This document shows, in pieces, positions 16,113 through 25,609 of a DNA stretch of 64,000 bases. The position numbers and the translations under genes were made by a program. The stretch spans positions 1 to 64,000 of the forward strand of contig JAGHSA010000051.1 in assembly GCA_018066125.1 (NCBI GenBank), in the 5' to 3' direction. The notes below the pieces were generated by a model, which was not told where the DNA came from, searched no databases, and saw nothing but the letters and a program-made list of their open reading frames with translations. The DNA is from Candidatus Cryptobacteroides onthequi (lineage in GTDB: Bacteria > Bacteroidota > Bacteroidia > Bacteroidales > UBA932). The first letter of the stretch is position 1; each line of letters starts with the position of its first letter.

Positions 16113-17000
16113 CTATCTTGCGTTTTTGATGGCTGATTGCGGAAACAACTCGTTCACAACTGGAATGCCAAGCTTCAGCATGCGGCATATCTGCTTGTTG
16201 CTTGAATTGTAGTCGTAGTGAAGAATTCTCGCTAGTTCAAGCTTCTGATTGGCAGAGAGTGTGCTCACGTCATTACTGCCAAACAGTCTGCCTGCTGCCT
16301 TTACCAGCACAGGATATAACTCATAGTCATTATAGGTTATACGTTCGCCGATCTCTTTGGAGATGGATTTCGACGATTCGACATTTTTTGCCAACATGAA
16401 CAGATAGCGTCCTGCACCTGCGAAGAGTCTTTCACCTTCTGCGATTTTGCAGAAACACATAGGAGATATGCAATTATCGACTTCAAACAATCCCTCCACC
16501 TTGTCGAACTTTCGGCTGTGAGAGAAAAGCTGCCGTTGAGCCAATGTAACTTTCTGCTTGGCAACATTGTATCGTGCGCTAGCTTCGGGGTTGAAATAGT
16601 AACGGCCGGTTCCCCATCTGTATGTGTATGGAGATTCGCTGCCATCCACGACACTAGCGTTCCGGTGTATGTATACTATCACATTCAACAGATGGTCAAG
16701 ACTGTCAATCTTGTGGCACTTGTAAGACATTTTTGACAGATTCTTAACTTTTCCATCTGCCGCAAAACATCCGGAAAGTTTCCTGATGTAGAATTTGAAG
16801 AAGGAATCAATCACGTCCTCTGGCCCAGAAAGCAGCAAATGCAGATGATTCGACATGAATTCGTAGCAATACAGGTCGATTCCAGGAAACAGAGAAAGGC
16901 ACAGGGCAAGAAGATTGACAGCTGTCCTGAAATCCGAGTCACAGATGAAAATATCCGGATGGTCTTCGGATGTACATAGATGGTAGAAGGACGTTGCCAT
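16113..17000 (-). CDS. REP-associated tyrosine transposase (RAYT, Y1-type HUH)
   Basis: A 295-residue single-strand-DNA transposase relative. The HUH motif is His52-Leu-His54 in FMSNHLHLLLSG, and the likely catalytic tyrosine is Tyr110 in VYIHRNA, which matches the YIHxNPV block of RAYTs. The C-terminal region (about 255-290, LSANQKLELARILHYDYNSSNKQICRML) looks like the helical DNA-binding tail of this family. The start is set at the ATG at 17000 because it overlaps the stop of the upstream gene as TGATG. RAYTs are domesticated enzymes that act on REP hairpins, and 51-bp repeats lie on both sides of this gene pair. No flanking target duplication was sought. Confidence 0.82.
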   Translation of the reverse strand: MATSFYHLCTSEDHPDIFICDSDFRTAVNLLALCLSLFPGIDLYCYEFMSNHLHLLLSGPEDVIDSFFKFYIRKLSGCFAADGKVKNLSKMSYKCHKIDSLDHLLNVIVYIHRNASVVDGSESPYTYRWGTGRYYFNPEASARYNVAKQKVTLAQRQLFSHSRKFDKVEGLFEVDNCISPMCFCKIAEGERLFAGAGRYLFMLAKNVESSKSISKEIGERITYNDYELYPVLVKAAGRLFGSNDVSTLSANQKLELARILHYDYNSSNKQICRMLKLGIPVVNELFPQSAIKNAR

Positions 17001-17350
17001 CAATTCGACTGTTTTGGCGGTTTTACTCCTGGGGCGAACTCGGTGATTTGCCAACCGTTCTTCTTCATCTCATCAATTGTATCGTGGACAAGTCTTGATG
17101 TTTCAGAAGAAGCTTGGTCCAGCATTTTGATCATGTCTTTTCTGTTATATGATACTGCAAGGTCTGCTATTGCAAGGTTTCTGATAACTGCCAGCACGAT
17201 CTTTTCGTTGCCTCCCCACAACCGTGTCATCATATAGTAAGCAAGTCTCCCTGCAAGAACGGGCAGTTCGACAATGTCAATCATCTTGAGATCCGTGTTG
17301 AAACAGATTACGCCATTGTCCTTTTCTATCACTTCAATTATCTTTCTCAT
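17000..17350 (-). CDS. Unknown small protein coupled to the RAYT
   Basis: A 116-residue protein with no recognised family. It is largely helical in appearance, with a central KDMIKMLDQASSETSRLVHDTIDEMKKNGW segment, and has no signal peptide or membrane helix. Its stop overlaps the RAYT start (TGATG), so translation is coupled and the two probably work together. It lies inside the pair of flanking 51-bp repeat groups, so it belongs to the same unit. Confidence 0.65.
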   Translation of the reverse strand: MRKIIEVIEKDNGVICFNTDLKMIDIVELPVLAGRLAYYMMTRLWGGNEKIVLAVIRNLAIADLAVSYNRKDMIKMLDQASSETSRLVHDTIDEMKKNGWQITEFAPGVKPPKQSN

Positions 17351-17545
17351 AATACAAACATTTTCAGATGCAGCTGCATTTGCTGCATGCCATTAAACAT
17401 GAATATGATTAAATGTCTGTAGCATGAAAGGGTCTCAGATACCCGGCCAGAGTGGTCTGCTAACTTGCTATCGCATGGAATCAGCCTGCAGGCATTTCAT
17501 TGCAAATATGAGCAATCCTTTTCAACTATGAAAGTAAGTGTTTAA

Positions 17546-17639
17546 TTCAGCATGATTTTCCTCCAAAACACGTCTATTTCCAGCACATCAGATGGATTTA
17601 GCCGTGAAACTCACAGAAACACGTTTGTTTTCGGCCGTA
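17546..17639. repeat. Two 51-bp-family units upstream of the RAYT pair
   Basis: Units start at 17546 and 17597, again 51 bases apart and in the same orientation as the array at 15860. The stretch GCACATCAGATGGATTTAGC is shared exactly with the array (15948-15967). A third, weaker head (TTCAGGGC) follows 43 bases later at 17640. Confidence 0.8.
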
Positions 17640-17683
17640 TTCAGGGCTTGTTGGGGAGCAGAGGGAGACGATGGGATACAATA

Positions 17684-17711
17684 ACAGCCGGCAGAGAAAT
17701 CTGCCGACTGT
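17684..17711 (-). terminator. Hairpin downstream of rho
   Basis: ACAG-C-CGGCAGA pairs with TCTGCCG-A-CTGT around a GAAA loop, one mismatch, stem of 11 pairs. On the minus strand it is followed by TATTGTATC rather than a clean U run, so it may be a terminator for rho or only a stable hairpin. Confidence 0.4.
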
Positions 17712-17906
17712 TTCGGTATTGTTGCTGCGGCCGTTCAGGCGATTATCCGATGGATCTCACTTCGATCTGCCGAATTTCAGAAATCGGTAGGCACAAGATA
17801 CACGACGGTCTGTCGAATATCAGGAAATCCCGCTCAAAATCTCTGATCCGCCAGAATATCATCAACCCAAACAGCGCGCTGACTACTGGAAGTCGCAAAC
17901 TGGCTG

Positions 17907-19808
17907 TTAATAGTCGTAGTAGGACTTATCTCTCGGGGAGACCTTGCTCATGTTGTCGAACAGCTGCTCGTTGGTCTTGTAGTCGTCCATCAGCTGAAGC
18001 ATGAAATTCATGGCTTCGGTTGGATTCATGTCGGCGAGGAGCTTGCGCAGGATCCAGATCCTGTTTGCAGTAGCCCTGTCATAGAGAAGGTCGTCGCGGC
18101 GTGTGCTTGAAAGGATGACATTCACGGCAGGGAAGATGCGCCTGTTGGCAAGTGTGCGGTCAAGCTGGATCTCACTGTTGCCGGTACCCTTGAACTCCTC
18201 GAAGATCACCTCGTCCATCTTGGAACCGGTCTCTGTGAGCGCGGTTGCGAGAATGGTGAGGGAACCGCCGTGCTCGATATTGCGGGCTGCACCGAAGAAC
18301 CTCTTAGGCTTCTGGAGCGCATTTGCATCCACGCCACCGGTGAGAACCTTTCCGGATGCCGGCTGCACGGTGTTGTATGCGCGTGCAAGTCTGGTGATGG
18401 AGTCGAGAAGGATGACAACGTCATGTCCGCACTCCACGAGTCTGCGGGCCTTCTCGATCACCATGTTGGCAACCTTCACATGCTTCTCGGCAGGCTCATC
18501 GAAAGTGGATGCGATGACCTCAGCCTTGACAGACCTCTGCATGTCGGTAACCTCCTCAGGACGCTCGTCCACGAGAAGGACGATCTCATACACCTCAGGA
18601 TGATTGTCTGCGATGGCATTCGCGATACTCTTGAGAAGGAGGGTCTTACCAGCCTTAGGAGGAGATACGATAAGCATACGCTGTCCCTTTCCGATAGGGG
18701 AGAACATGTCCACGATGCGGCATGACGGATCCGATCCGTGTCCGTGACCGAGAAGATTGAACTTCTCCTCCGGGAAGAGAGGGGTGAGGAAATCGAACGG
18801 AACCCTGTCGCGGATGAACTCAGGCGTGCGGCCGTTGACATACTTGACCCTGACGAGAGGGAAGTACTTGTCACCCTCGCGTGGAGGCATGATCTCACCG
18901 GTCACGGTGTCGCCGCTCTTGAGAGCGTTCTGCTTCACCTGCTGCTGTGATACATATATATCATCAGGGGAGTTGAGATAATTATAATCTGAGCTGCGGA
19001 GGAAACCATAGCCGTCAGGCATGATCTCGAGAACTCCAGTGGCCTCTACAGTACCCTCGAACTCGATCCTCTGAGGTCTCTGCTGCTGGTTGTTCTGCTG
19101 ATTCTGATAGTTTCCGTTCTGCGGCTGACCGTTCTGCATGCGGTTCCTGCGCTCGCGTCTGTCACGGCCCTGGAATTCATTCTGGCCGCGCTGAGAACTG
19201 TTCTGACCGCCATTCTGCTGAGGAATCTCGACCTTTTCCACCTTCTCGGCGTTCTCGGTCTTTTCTTCAACTGCAGCCTTCACTGCAGGCTCTGCAGTCT
19301 CATCCTTGGCAGGCATAGGCATCTCTGAAGATGCGGCAGCCTCAGCTGCCGGAGCAGGGGCCTGGTTCTGCTGGTTCTTAGGCTTTCTGCCGCGCTTTGA
19401 CTTCTGCTGAGGCTGTGCCTCTGCTGCAGGAGTCTCCTCCTTCGGAGCCTCTGGCTTCACCTCAGGTGCTGCAGCTGTCTCTGCCGGCTTCTCGGATTTC
19501 TTTCCCTGCCTCTGCTGGCGCTGCTTTTTTCCAGCCTCCTGCTTTGGCTCTGAAGCCTTTTCTTCAGCAGGCTTCGCTTCTGTCTCAGCCTCCTTTTCCG
19601 GAGCTGCTGTATTCTTTTTAGGACGTCCTCTCTTAGGCTTAGGCGCCTCTGTAGGCTTGAGTGATTCTGCCTTGGCTTCAGCATCAAGGATAGAGAATGC
19701 GAGATTCTCCATGTCCAGTTTCTTGATGTTCTTGATTTTGTGTTCCTGTGCAATAGCCTCCAATTGTTCACGGCTCATTGCATTCAGTTCAAAAAGACTG
19801 TGAGTCAT
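17907..19808 (-). CDS. rho: Transcription termination factor Rho
   Basis: A 633-residue hexameric RNA helicase that ends transcription. The N-terminal Rho-N helical segment (1-45) is followed by an insertion of roughly 200 residues, first Ala/Pro/Lys/Glu-rich and then Gln/Asn-rich ([18 protein letters not shown]). After it come the cold-shock RNA-binding domain (about 250-320, with [11 protein letters not shown]) and the ATPase core. The core shows the P-loop [25 protein letters not shown], the [11 protein letters not shown] block and the RFFGAARN and [11 protein letters not shown] motifs. Such disordered insertions are known in Bacteroidota Rho and promote condensate formation in Bacteroides thetaiotaomicron. 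It lies 78 bases downstream of the LptD-like gene. Confidence 0.97.
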   Translation of the reverse strand: MTHSLFELNAMSREQLEAIAQEHKIKNIKKLDMENLAFSILDAEAKAESLKPTEAPKPKRGRPKKNTAAPEKEAETEAKPAEEKASEPKQEAGKKQRQQRQGKKSEKPAETAAAPEVKPEAPKEETPAAEAQPQQKSKRGRKPKNQQNQAPAPAAEAAASSEMPMPAKDETAEPAVKAAVEEKTENAEKVEKVEIPQQNGGQNSSQRGQNEFQGRDRRERRNRMQNGQPQNGNYQNQQNNQQQRPQRIEFEGTVEATGVLEIMPDGYGFLRSSDYNYLNSPDDIYVSQQQVKQNALKSGDTVTGEIMPPREGDKYFPLVRVKYVNGRTPEFIRDRVPFDFLTPLFPEEKFNLLGHGHGSDPSCRIVDMFSPIGKGQRMLIVSPPKAGKTLLLKSIANAIADNHPEVYEIVLLVDERPEEVTDMQRSVKAEVIASTFDEPAEKHVKVANMVIEKARRLVECGHDVVILLDSITRLARAYNTVQPASGKVLTGGVDANALQKPKRFFGAARNIEHGGSLTILATALTETGSKMDEVIFEEFKGTGNSEIQLDRTLANRRIFPAVNVILSSTRRDDLLYDRATANRIWILRKLLADMNPTEAMNFMLQLMDDYKTNEQLFDNMSKVSPRDKSYYDY

Positions 19809-19886
19809 AAAGATATTTGTGTGTGAAAATACGCCGGGGCGAATGCCGCGGTCTTACGATGACAGCACAAATGTAATGCAATTTTT

Positions 19887-22664
19887 TTAATTATCCCAGA
19901 AACTGCTGCTCTTTTTGAACTTCAGGACGTCTGCAAGGGCAGATGCATTGGCCGCGATCCTGAATGAGTAAGACTGCCAGTTTCCAGTCGGCACCCATGA
20001 CACGGCGATGTTGAAACAGTGCAGGTCATAAGATGCGCTGACCTGAGTGGTGGTAAGCTTCATGGCCATGAAGTCGAAGCCGCTGGTCGCATTGAAGCTC
20101 AGTTTCGGCGTGATCTTGATATTGCCGCTCATACCCAGGGTCTGGGTATAATTGTCATTTACGATAAGAGTGTTGTTGGCGTAGCTGTAGCTCCTTCCGT
20201 AGTTGAAGGAATAATTGAAGTTGATGGACCACGGAACGTCCGGATTGGTGTAGTACAGCCATCCGCCAGGGATGTATTCGCCCGTGATAGGGTGATAATA
20301 TACCCTGTGGTAGAAGTTGGCCGCATTGGAGACATCATTGGACTCCTTGCTTCCGTCATTGCCCTTTCTCTGGCCCTTCCCGGAGAGGGAATACGAGAGT
20401 GACGCACTCGCATTGGTGAGTCTCACAGGATGGAGAAGACCTTCCTTGATGATGTTGAACTGGTTGATCTTGCGGCCCTCCGCATTGATGGCATAAGGGT
20501 CGAAGTTCATGTTGGCATTGATACCCAGCTTTCCGAATATCGAGGTGCTCATGGATACTCCGATATTGTTGAGATTGAGGGAGTCGGCCATGAAATTGTA
20601 GCTTGATGAAAGGTTCAGCTGATCGATGAGTTTGATCTTCTTGCTGCCCTTGCCTGTGGTGTCGGCCATATCGCGTACCTTGGCCTCGAGGTTGTTGCCG
20701 ATGGAGAAGCTGGCGCTTGCACCGCGGCCCTTTCCAGGAGGGGAGTAGAGCTGCCCTGCATAGGTATTGTAGCTGTATTCCTGCTCCTTGCCGTCCTTGT
20801 CGATGTAGTTGTAGGTGCGCCATCCGTTGGCGTATGTACCGAGCTCAGGAGATACATTGAGGGACATGGACGGTGATACGACGTGCCTGATGGCCTGGAT
20901 CCTGTGATGCTTTCCGAAATTGTACATACCGTAGAGACGGGTGCTCATGGATACGCTTCCGGAATAGTTCTGGGTGATGCCGAAGGTGCCGAACTGACTG
21001 CCCTTGGTCGTCTCTATCTTGTTGGTCTCAGGGTTGTATTCGGCAGTGCTGTTCCTGAAGAACCAGTTCATGCCGTACGAAACGCCTGGAGTGATGTTGA
21101 TGTACTTGAAGAGCGAGAAGTTCGGAAGACCGATGGAGAAGTTGTGGGTCATACCGTTCTGGAACCTGTCAAGGAAGCCGGGCTCTCCGAATTCGGACAT
21201 CTTGAAGTTGATCTTGTTCTGGAGGGAGGTGTTGTATCCGAATGATATCTTCTCGTATATCTTCTCCTTTCCGACGCGTACCTTCTGCTTGAAAGGATAG
21301 AAGGTGCTGACGGAGAGTGTCACGTTAGGAAGCGTGAATGCATAGGAACTGTCTCGCGAGTTCTGGCTGTGGAGGCCGTTGACGGAGAGGTTGACTTTTC
21401 CATTCCAGTTGTGTGAATATGAGATGGAAGAAGAAGCCTGGTTCTGCAGGGCCTCTGTGACAGATCTCGAGTTGTACCTGTTGTTGGACGGGCTGGAGAA
21501 GTTGACGGACGCGCTGAAAGTGGTTCCAGGGTGGGCCTTGGAATCCTGCGAGTGCGACCATTTGAGACCGAAGTTCTTGCTCTGGTAGAACTCGGATGTC
21601 CCTCGCTCGCCGGTCTGGTCGGTCGAGAGATTGAGACCGAATGAACCGTTGAACTTGTAGTTGACCTTGTATCTGGAGTTCACATCCAGCGCCCACGAAC
21701 CGAGGGTATAGACATCTCCGGTCACCGAGATGTCGAAGAAGTCTCCGATGACGAAATACATGCCCGCATCCCTCATGTAGAATCCGCGGGCGGTCTCTTC
21801 TCCGAATGAAGGCATGAGCATGCCCGTGGCGCGCTTGGGCTTCTGCGGGATGAATCCGAAAGGAAGGCCGATAGGCAGAGGTACATCCTCGAATACAGGC
21901 CATGCCGGTCCGAATACTGTCTTCTGCGACGGCTTGGTCATCACCTTTGCGGCGGACAGTTTCATATAATAGTGTGGATCATCCGCGTCGCAGACGGTGT
22001 ACTGTCCCTTCGTCAGGTTGATGGACTTGTCCGGCATCATCTTGATGTTGTGGCCGTGAAGGAGTCCCTCGTTGTTCTGGGTGGTCATGTTGGTGATGCG
22101 CGCCTTCTGGGTGTTGAAGTTGTACCTCAATTCCTCCATGGTGTACTCATCCTGCCCCTGCTTCATGACCGGAAGTCCCTTCCACTCGCCGCTGAGCGAA
22201 TCATATGTGCCCTTTGCATGCACGACGCCGGTCTCCATGTCGTATTCCATGAAATCGGCCGAGAGGCTCATGTCCTGGTATTCGACTGTGACTCCGCCGT
22301 AATAATAGACCAGTCTCCTGCCGTTCGAGAAGTCCTCGATGATGGAGTCTCCTGCACTGGTGAAGACCGGTACCTTGATGGAGCTCTTGTTCAGCATGGC
22401 TATGGAATCGGCCTTGAACAGAGAGTCTGCGGCGTGTGCGGCATTCAAAGAATCGAGCACCTCCTGGGAGAGGGTGGGAATCGTGTCCGGAACGGCTGAA
22501 ATGGCGGCAGCATTCCTGCTTTCTCTGACGGCCTGGCGTCTGTCACGCCTGGTATTCTGTGAGAAGGAGGAAACCGATGCCGCAAAAAGCAGAACCGCTA
22601 CAGCAAACAGATATTTGATGTTCTTTGAATGCAATTTATTCTTAAATTTGCAAAGTACAAACAT
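19887..22664 (-). CDS. lptD: LptD/OstA-like LPS assembly outer-membrane protein
   Basis: A 925-residue outer-membrane beta-barrel protein. The ATG at 22664 is chosen because the signal peptide (KYLFAVAVLLFAASVSSFSQ) then lies at the normal distance; the longer frame would overlap the divergent amidase gene. An OstA-type periplasmic beta-taco region (about residues 90-260, with GGVTVEYQDMSLSADFMEYD) precedes a long barrel rich in alternating Tyr, Ser and Asn strands. The family inserts lipopolysaccharide into the outer leaflet. The length is greater than in Proteobacteria but usual for Bacteroidota. Confidence 0.85.
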   Translation of the reverse strand: MFVLCKFKNKLHSKNIKYLFAVAVLLFAASVSSFSQNTRRDRRQAVRESRNAAAISAVPDTIPTLSQEVLDSLNAAHAADSLFKADSIAMLNKSSIKVPVFTSAGDSIIEDFSNGRRLVYYYGGVTVEYQDMSLSADFMEYDMETGVVHAKGTYDSLSGEWKGLPVMKQGQDEYTMEELRYNFNTQKARITNMTTQNNEGLLHGHNIKMMPDKSINLTKGQYTVCDADDPHYYMKLSAAKVMTKPSQKTVFGPAWPVFEDVPLPIGLPFGFIPQKPKRATGMLMPSFGEETARGFYMRDAGMYFVIGDFFDISVTGDVYTLGSWALDVNSRYKVNYKFNGSFGLNLSTDQTGERGTSEFYQSKNFGLKWSHSQDSKAHPGTTFSASVNFSSPSNNRYNSRSVTEALQNQASSSISYSHNWNGKVNLSVNGLHSQNSRDSSYAFTLPNVTLSVSTFYPFKQKVRVGKEKIYEKISFGYNTSLQNKINFKMSEFGEPGFLDRFQNGMTHNFSIGLPNFSLFKYINITPGVSYGMNWFFRNSTAEYNPETNKIETTKGSQFGTFGITQNYSGSVSMSTRLYGMYNFGKHHRIQAIRHVVSPSMSLNVSPELGTYANGWRTYNYIDKDGKEQEYSYNTYAGQLYSPPGKGRGASASFSIGNNLEAKVRDMADTTGKGSKKIKLIDQLNLSSSYNFMADSLNLNNIGVSMSTSIFGKLGINANMNFDPYAINAEGRKINQFNIIKEGLLHPVRLTNASASLSYSLSGKGQRKGNDGSKESNDVSNAANFYHRVYYHPITGEYIPGGWLYYTNPDVPWSINFNYSFNYGRSYSYANNTLIVNDNYTQTLGMSGNIKITPKLSFNATSGFDFMAMKLTTTQVSASYDLHCFNIAVSWVPTGNWQSYSFRIAANASALADVLKFKKSSSFWDN
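22643..22650 (+). promoter_or_regulatory. Candidate amidase promoter element
   Basis: TAAATTTG matches TAnnTTTG 49 bases before the amidase ATG. It lies inside the first codons of the divergent LptD-like gene, so the two transcripts would overlap at their 5' ends. Confidence 0.35.
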
Positions 22665-22699
22665 AACATTTATTTCTAAGTTTACCAAAAGAGTGCCAG

Positions 22700-23881
22700 A
22701 TGAAGAAACTTGTCCTGACCGCATTCTGCCTGATATCGGGACTTCTGTCTTATGCCCAGTCAAAGGGGCAGCCAGACCTCAGTCTCAACACCATAGCCAT
22801 CGACCCCGGACACGGTGGAAAAGATATCGGAGCGACCAGCCCGGACAAGAAGACCTATGAAAAGACTCTGACTCTCAAGATCTCGAAGAAATTTGCGAAA
22901 AAGGTCAGCGAGGCCTATCCGAAGATGAATGTGGTCATGACCAGGGACAAGGATGAGTTCATCCCTCTGAATCTCAGGGCCAGGAAAGCCACAGACGCAG
23001 GGGCGCAGCTGTTCATATCCGTGCATATCAACGCAGTGGCCAACAGATCCGCTAGCGGCTTCTCCGCATGGCTGCTCGGACAGTCGAAGAAGAATTACGA
23101 CTCCTACGGCGTCAACATGGAGGTCTGCAAGAGGGAGAACTCCGTGATCTACCTCGAGGATGACTATTCCACCAAATACAAGGATCTGGACGAGTCGAGC
23201 CCTGAATCCCAGATCTTCCTCAAGCTGATGCAGAATGCATTCCGCGAGCAGAGTCTTCTCTTCGCCGAGAATGTCTGCGCGAAGATGGCGGCCAACGGAC
23301 CGTTCTCCAAGGACCTCGGCGTGCTCCAGGACAATTTCCAGGTGCTGCGCGAGGCTTCGATGCCTGCCGTGCTCCTCGAATTCGGCTTCATCACCAATGA
23401 AGGGGACCTGAAGCAGCTCCGAAATGACGAGGCGATAGAGACCATCGCCGACAACCTGTTCGAGGCTTTCAAGGCGTACAAGAAGTCATACGACCAGAGT
23501 GTGAGGATAGGGGACAAGGAAGTTCCGGCCGAGGAGGCGAAGCCTGTGAAGTCCGAGTCGCCACAGCCGAAGAATGCCGAAAGCCCGGCTCCGAAGAAAG
23601 AAACGGCGCCCACCGCGGCAAAGGCTGAAATGCCGGCTGCCACCGGTACATTCTACGGCACCCAGGTGCTCGCATCCTCAAAGAAGATGTCGGCGAGGGA
23701 CAGATACTTCAAGGGGTACGACATGAAGGCCGTTTCATCCGGCACTCTCTACAAGTACATACTCTGTCCGACCGAAGATATCTCAAAGGCCAGAGAGAAT
23801 CACCGCGAGATCAAAAAGTCGTTCCCGGATTCGTTTGTCGTCAAAGTGGTGAATGGGGAGATTTCAAGGGTGAATCCGTAA
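22700..23881 (+). CDS. N-acetylmuramoyl-L-alanine amidase with a SPOR-like tail
   Basis: A 393-residue exported enzyme that cuts the bond between MurNAc and the stem peptide during cell separation. A signal peptide (MKKLVLTAFCLISGLLSYAQ) precedes an Amidase_3 domain with zinc ligands His38 (DPGHGG), Glu54 and His109 (ISVHINA) and the catalytic Glu227 (LLEFGFITN). A Pro/Ala/Lys-rich linker (about 270-312) leads to a C-terminal domain of about 75 residues that resembles SPOR, which binds denuded septal glycan. It is divergent from the LptD-like gene with 35 bases between starts. Confidence 0.93.
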   Translation: MKKLVLTAFCLISGLLSYAQSKGQPDLSLNTIAIDPGHGGKDIGATSPDKKTYEKTLTLKISKKFAKKVSEAYPKMNVVMTRDKDEFIPLNLRARKATDAGAQLFISVHINAVANRSASGFSAWLLGQSKKNYDSYGVNMEVCKRENSVIYLEDDYSTKYKDLDESSPESQIFLKLMQNAFREQSLLFAENVCAKMAANGPFSKDLGVLQDNFQVLREASMPAVLLEFGFITNEGDLKQLRNDEAIETIADNLFEAFKAYKKSYDQSVRIGDKEVPAEEAKPVKSESPQPKNAESPAPKKETAPTAAKAEMPAATGTFYGTQVLASSKKMSARDRYFKGYDMKAVSSGTLYKYILCPTEDISKARENHREIKKSFPDSFVVKVVNGEISRVNP

Positions 23882-24153
23882 AAACGGAAAGGACCGAATC
23901 CATATTTTTTCCTCTCTCAATATGCTGCGCTGCATATAAATCGCGAAATGCCTTGTTTGGATTTATTCTAAATTATAAGACGTATGAAAATAAGCGATTT
24001 ACGATTTTTACGATTTTGTAAATGTTTGTAAATCAAATGCTTATAACTCGTATAAAATCAACATTGCTGCAAATTTATTCTACACAGAAATTATTTAATA
24101 CGCAATAGCGATTACGTTTTTTTGTGAGATTTTTTTCCACCAATTTTGCAACA
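23882..24153. promoter_or_regulatory. AT-rich dnaA upstream region with short direct repeats
   Basis: This 272-base gap is far more AT-rich than its surroundings. It holds clustered repeats: GCGATTTACGATTTTTACG (23993-24011, ACGATTT twice) followed by GTAAAT twice around 24018-24032. A weak DnaA-box-like TTCTACACA is at 24078-24086 (two mismatches to TTATCCACA). It may be the dnaA promoter with an autoregulatory or origin element. No cluster of good DnaA boxes is seen, so origin function is only a possibility. Confidence 0.35.
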
Positions 24154-25575
24154 ATGGAAACAATCGCTAGGCATATCACCATCTGGAACAACTGTCTGCA
24201 GATCATTGAGCAAATCATTGGTCCGCAGAAGTTCGACACGTGGTTCAAGCCTATCGTCCCTATATCCATGAACGAGTCCACTCTCACAGTGGAAGTTCCA
24301 TCGGATTTCTTCCGCGAGTATATAGAAGGTGCCTTTCTGGATGTCATCAAGATGACGCTCAAGAGAGTCATCGGCACTGACGCAAGACTCGTGTACATGG
24401 TAAGACCTGTCAAGTCGCAGCAGCCTATGGTCTATCCGGCTGCCCACGGCACGACACCGGTCAACGGCACTGTTTCCATCAACACTGCCCATGCAGGCAA
24501 TCCAGGTCCATTTGTATATCCTGGTCTCCAGAGGGTGAACATCAATCCAAGACTCAATCCGGTCTATTGCTTCGCCAACCTCATAGAAGGCGAGTGCAAC
24601 AGGATGGGTGTGACTGCCGGTGTCAGCATCTCAGACGCTCCAGGCAAGACTCCTTTCAACCCTCTATTCATCTTCGGCGGACCTGGTCTGGGCAAGACTC
24701 ACATCGCACAGGCCATCGGTCTCAAGATCAAAGAGCAGTTCCCTGACAAGGTCGTGCTCTATGTGACAGGAAACGAGTTCAAGACACAGTATATGGACGC
24801 CGTGACGGTAAGGAACAAGCTTACCGACTTCCTGGCTTATTATATGAAGATAGAGGTGCTCATCGTGGATGACATCCAGGATCTCCTCGGCCAGGGTTCA
24901 CAGGCGGCTTTCTTCAACGTGTTCAACCATCTCCATCAGTCGGGCAAGCAGCTCATCTTCACTTCCGACCGCGCTCCTGTGGATCTCCAGAACTTCGAGG
25001 AGAGACTTCTCTCCAGGTTCAAGTGGGGACTTTCAGTCGAGCTCAGGAAGCCTGATTATGCCACAAGGCTTGCAATGCTCAAGGCGAGATGCTTCCGCGA
25101 GGGCGTGAACATCAACGACAAGGTTCTCGAGTTCCTCGCCAGCAGGGTGAAGTCCAACTTCAGAGAGCTCGAGGGTGCGCTGATCTCTCTCATCGCGCAT
25201 GCGACACTCACACATCAGGAAGACTCCGTGGAGCTTGCCGAGAATGTGACACAGAGCATCGTGGGCGAGACTCAGAATGAAGTCACCATCGATAAGGTGC
25301 AGGATGCCGTGTGCGAGTACTTCAACATCACCAGGGATGTGCTCAAGTCTCCTTCACGCAAGCGCCAGATCGTGCAGGCAAGGCAGATAGCCATGTTCCT
25401 CTCAAGGAACCTCATCTCCAACTGCTCACTTTCCACCATCGGATCGCAGATAGGCGGAAAGGATCATGCCACCGTGCTCCACGCATGTGCAACAGTATCC
25501 GACCTCATGTCGACAGACAGGGTATTCAAGCAGTACGTCTCCGACATCGAGAAGATGCTTTCTCCAACAGTCTGA
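24154..25575 (+). CDS. dnaA: DnaA, chromosomal replication initiator
   Basis: A 473-residue AAA+ initiator that opens oriC. The ATG at 24154 (METIARHITIWNNCL) is preferred over one 10 codons upstream because it matches the usual domain I start. Domain I spans about 1-85 and a short linker follows. The AAA+ core has Walker A GGPGLGKTH, Walker B LIVDDIQDL and the SDRAP sensor. Domain IV ends with the signature GGKDHATVLHACATV, which contacts the DnaA box. Downstream, a GACGCG/CGCGTC inverted repeat (25578-25594) lies before pepD. Confidence 0.97.
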   Translation: METIARHITIWNNCLQIIEQIIGPQKFDTWFKPIVPISMNESTLTVEVPSDFFREYIEGAFLDVIKMTLKRVIGTDARLVYMVRPVKSQQPMVYPAAHGTTPVNGTVSINTAHAGNPGPFVYPGLQRVNINPRLNPVYCFANLIEGECNRMGVTAGVSISDAPGKTPFNPLFIFGGPGLGKTHIAQAIGLKIKEQFPDKVVLYVTGNEFKTQYMDAVTVRNKLTDFLAYYMKIEVLIVDDIQDLLGQGSQAAFFNVFNHLHQSGKQLIFTSDRAPVDLQNFEERLLSRFKWGLSVELRKPDYATRLAMLKARCFREGVNINDKVLEFLASRVKSNFRELEGALISLIAHATLTHQEDSVELAENVTQSIVGETQNEVTIDKVQDAVCEYFNITRDVLKSPSRKRQIVQARQIAMFLSRNLISNCSLSTIGSQIGGKDHATVLHACATVSDLMSTDRVFKQYVSDIEKMLSPTV

Positions 25576-25609
25576 CCGACGCGCATGACGCGTCTTGACA
25601 AATAACACT

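Larger units (their letters stand above)
17351..17906. other. Repeat-bearing gap between the RAYT pair and rho
   Basis: About 550 bases without a convincing gene. It contains two 51-bp-family units (17546 and 17597), the hairpin at 17684-17711, and short degenerate copies of the TTCAG head at 17776 and 17819 (43 bases apart). Short palindromes near 17370 (GCAGCTGC) and 17490 (GCCTGCAGGC) have no assigned role. Confidence 0.6.

Noticed and set aside
15856..16188. Open frame encoding 17-residue repeats on the minus strand
   Set aside because: The repeats are a consequence of the 51-bp DNA period; the frame runs through the REP-like array and into the RAYT gene and has no start signal or known product.
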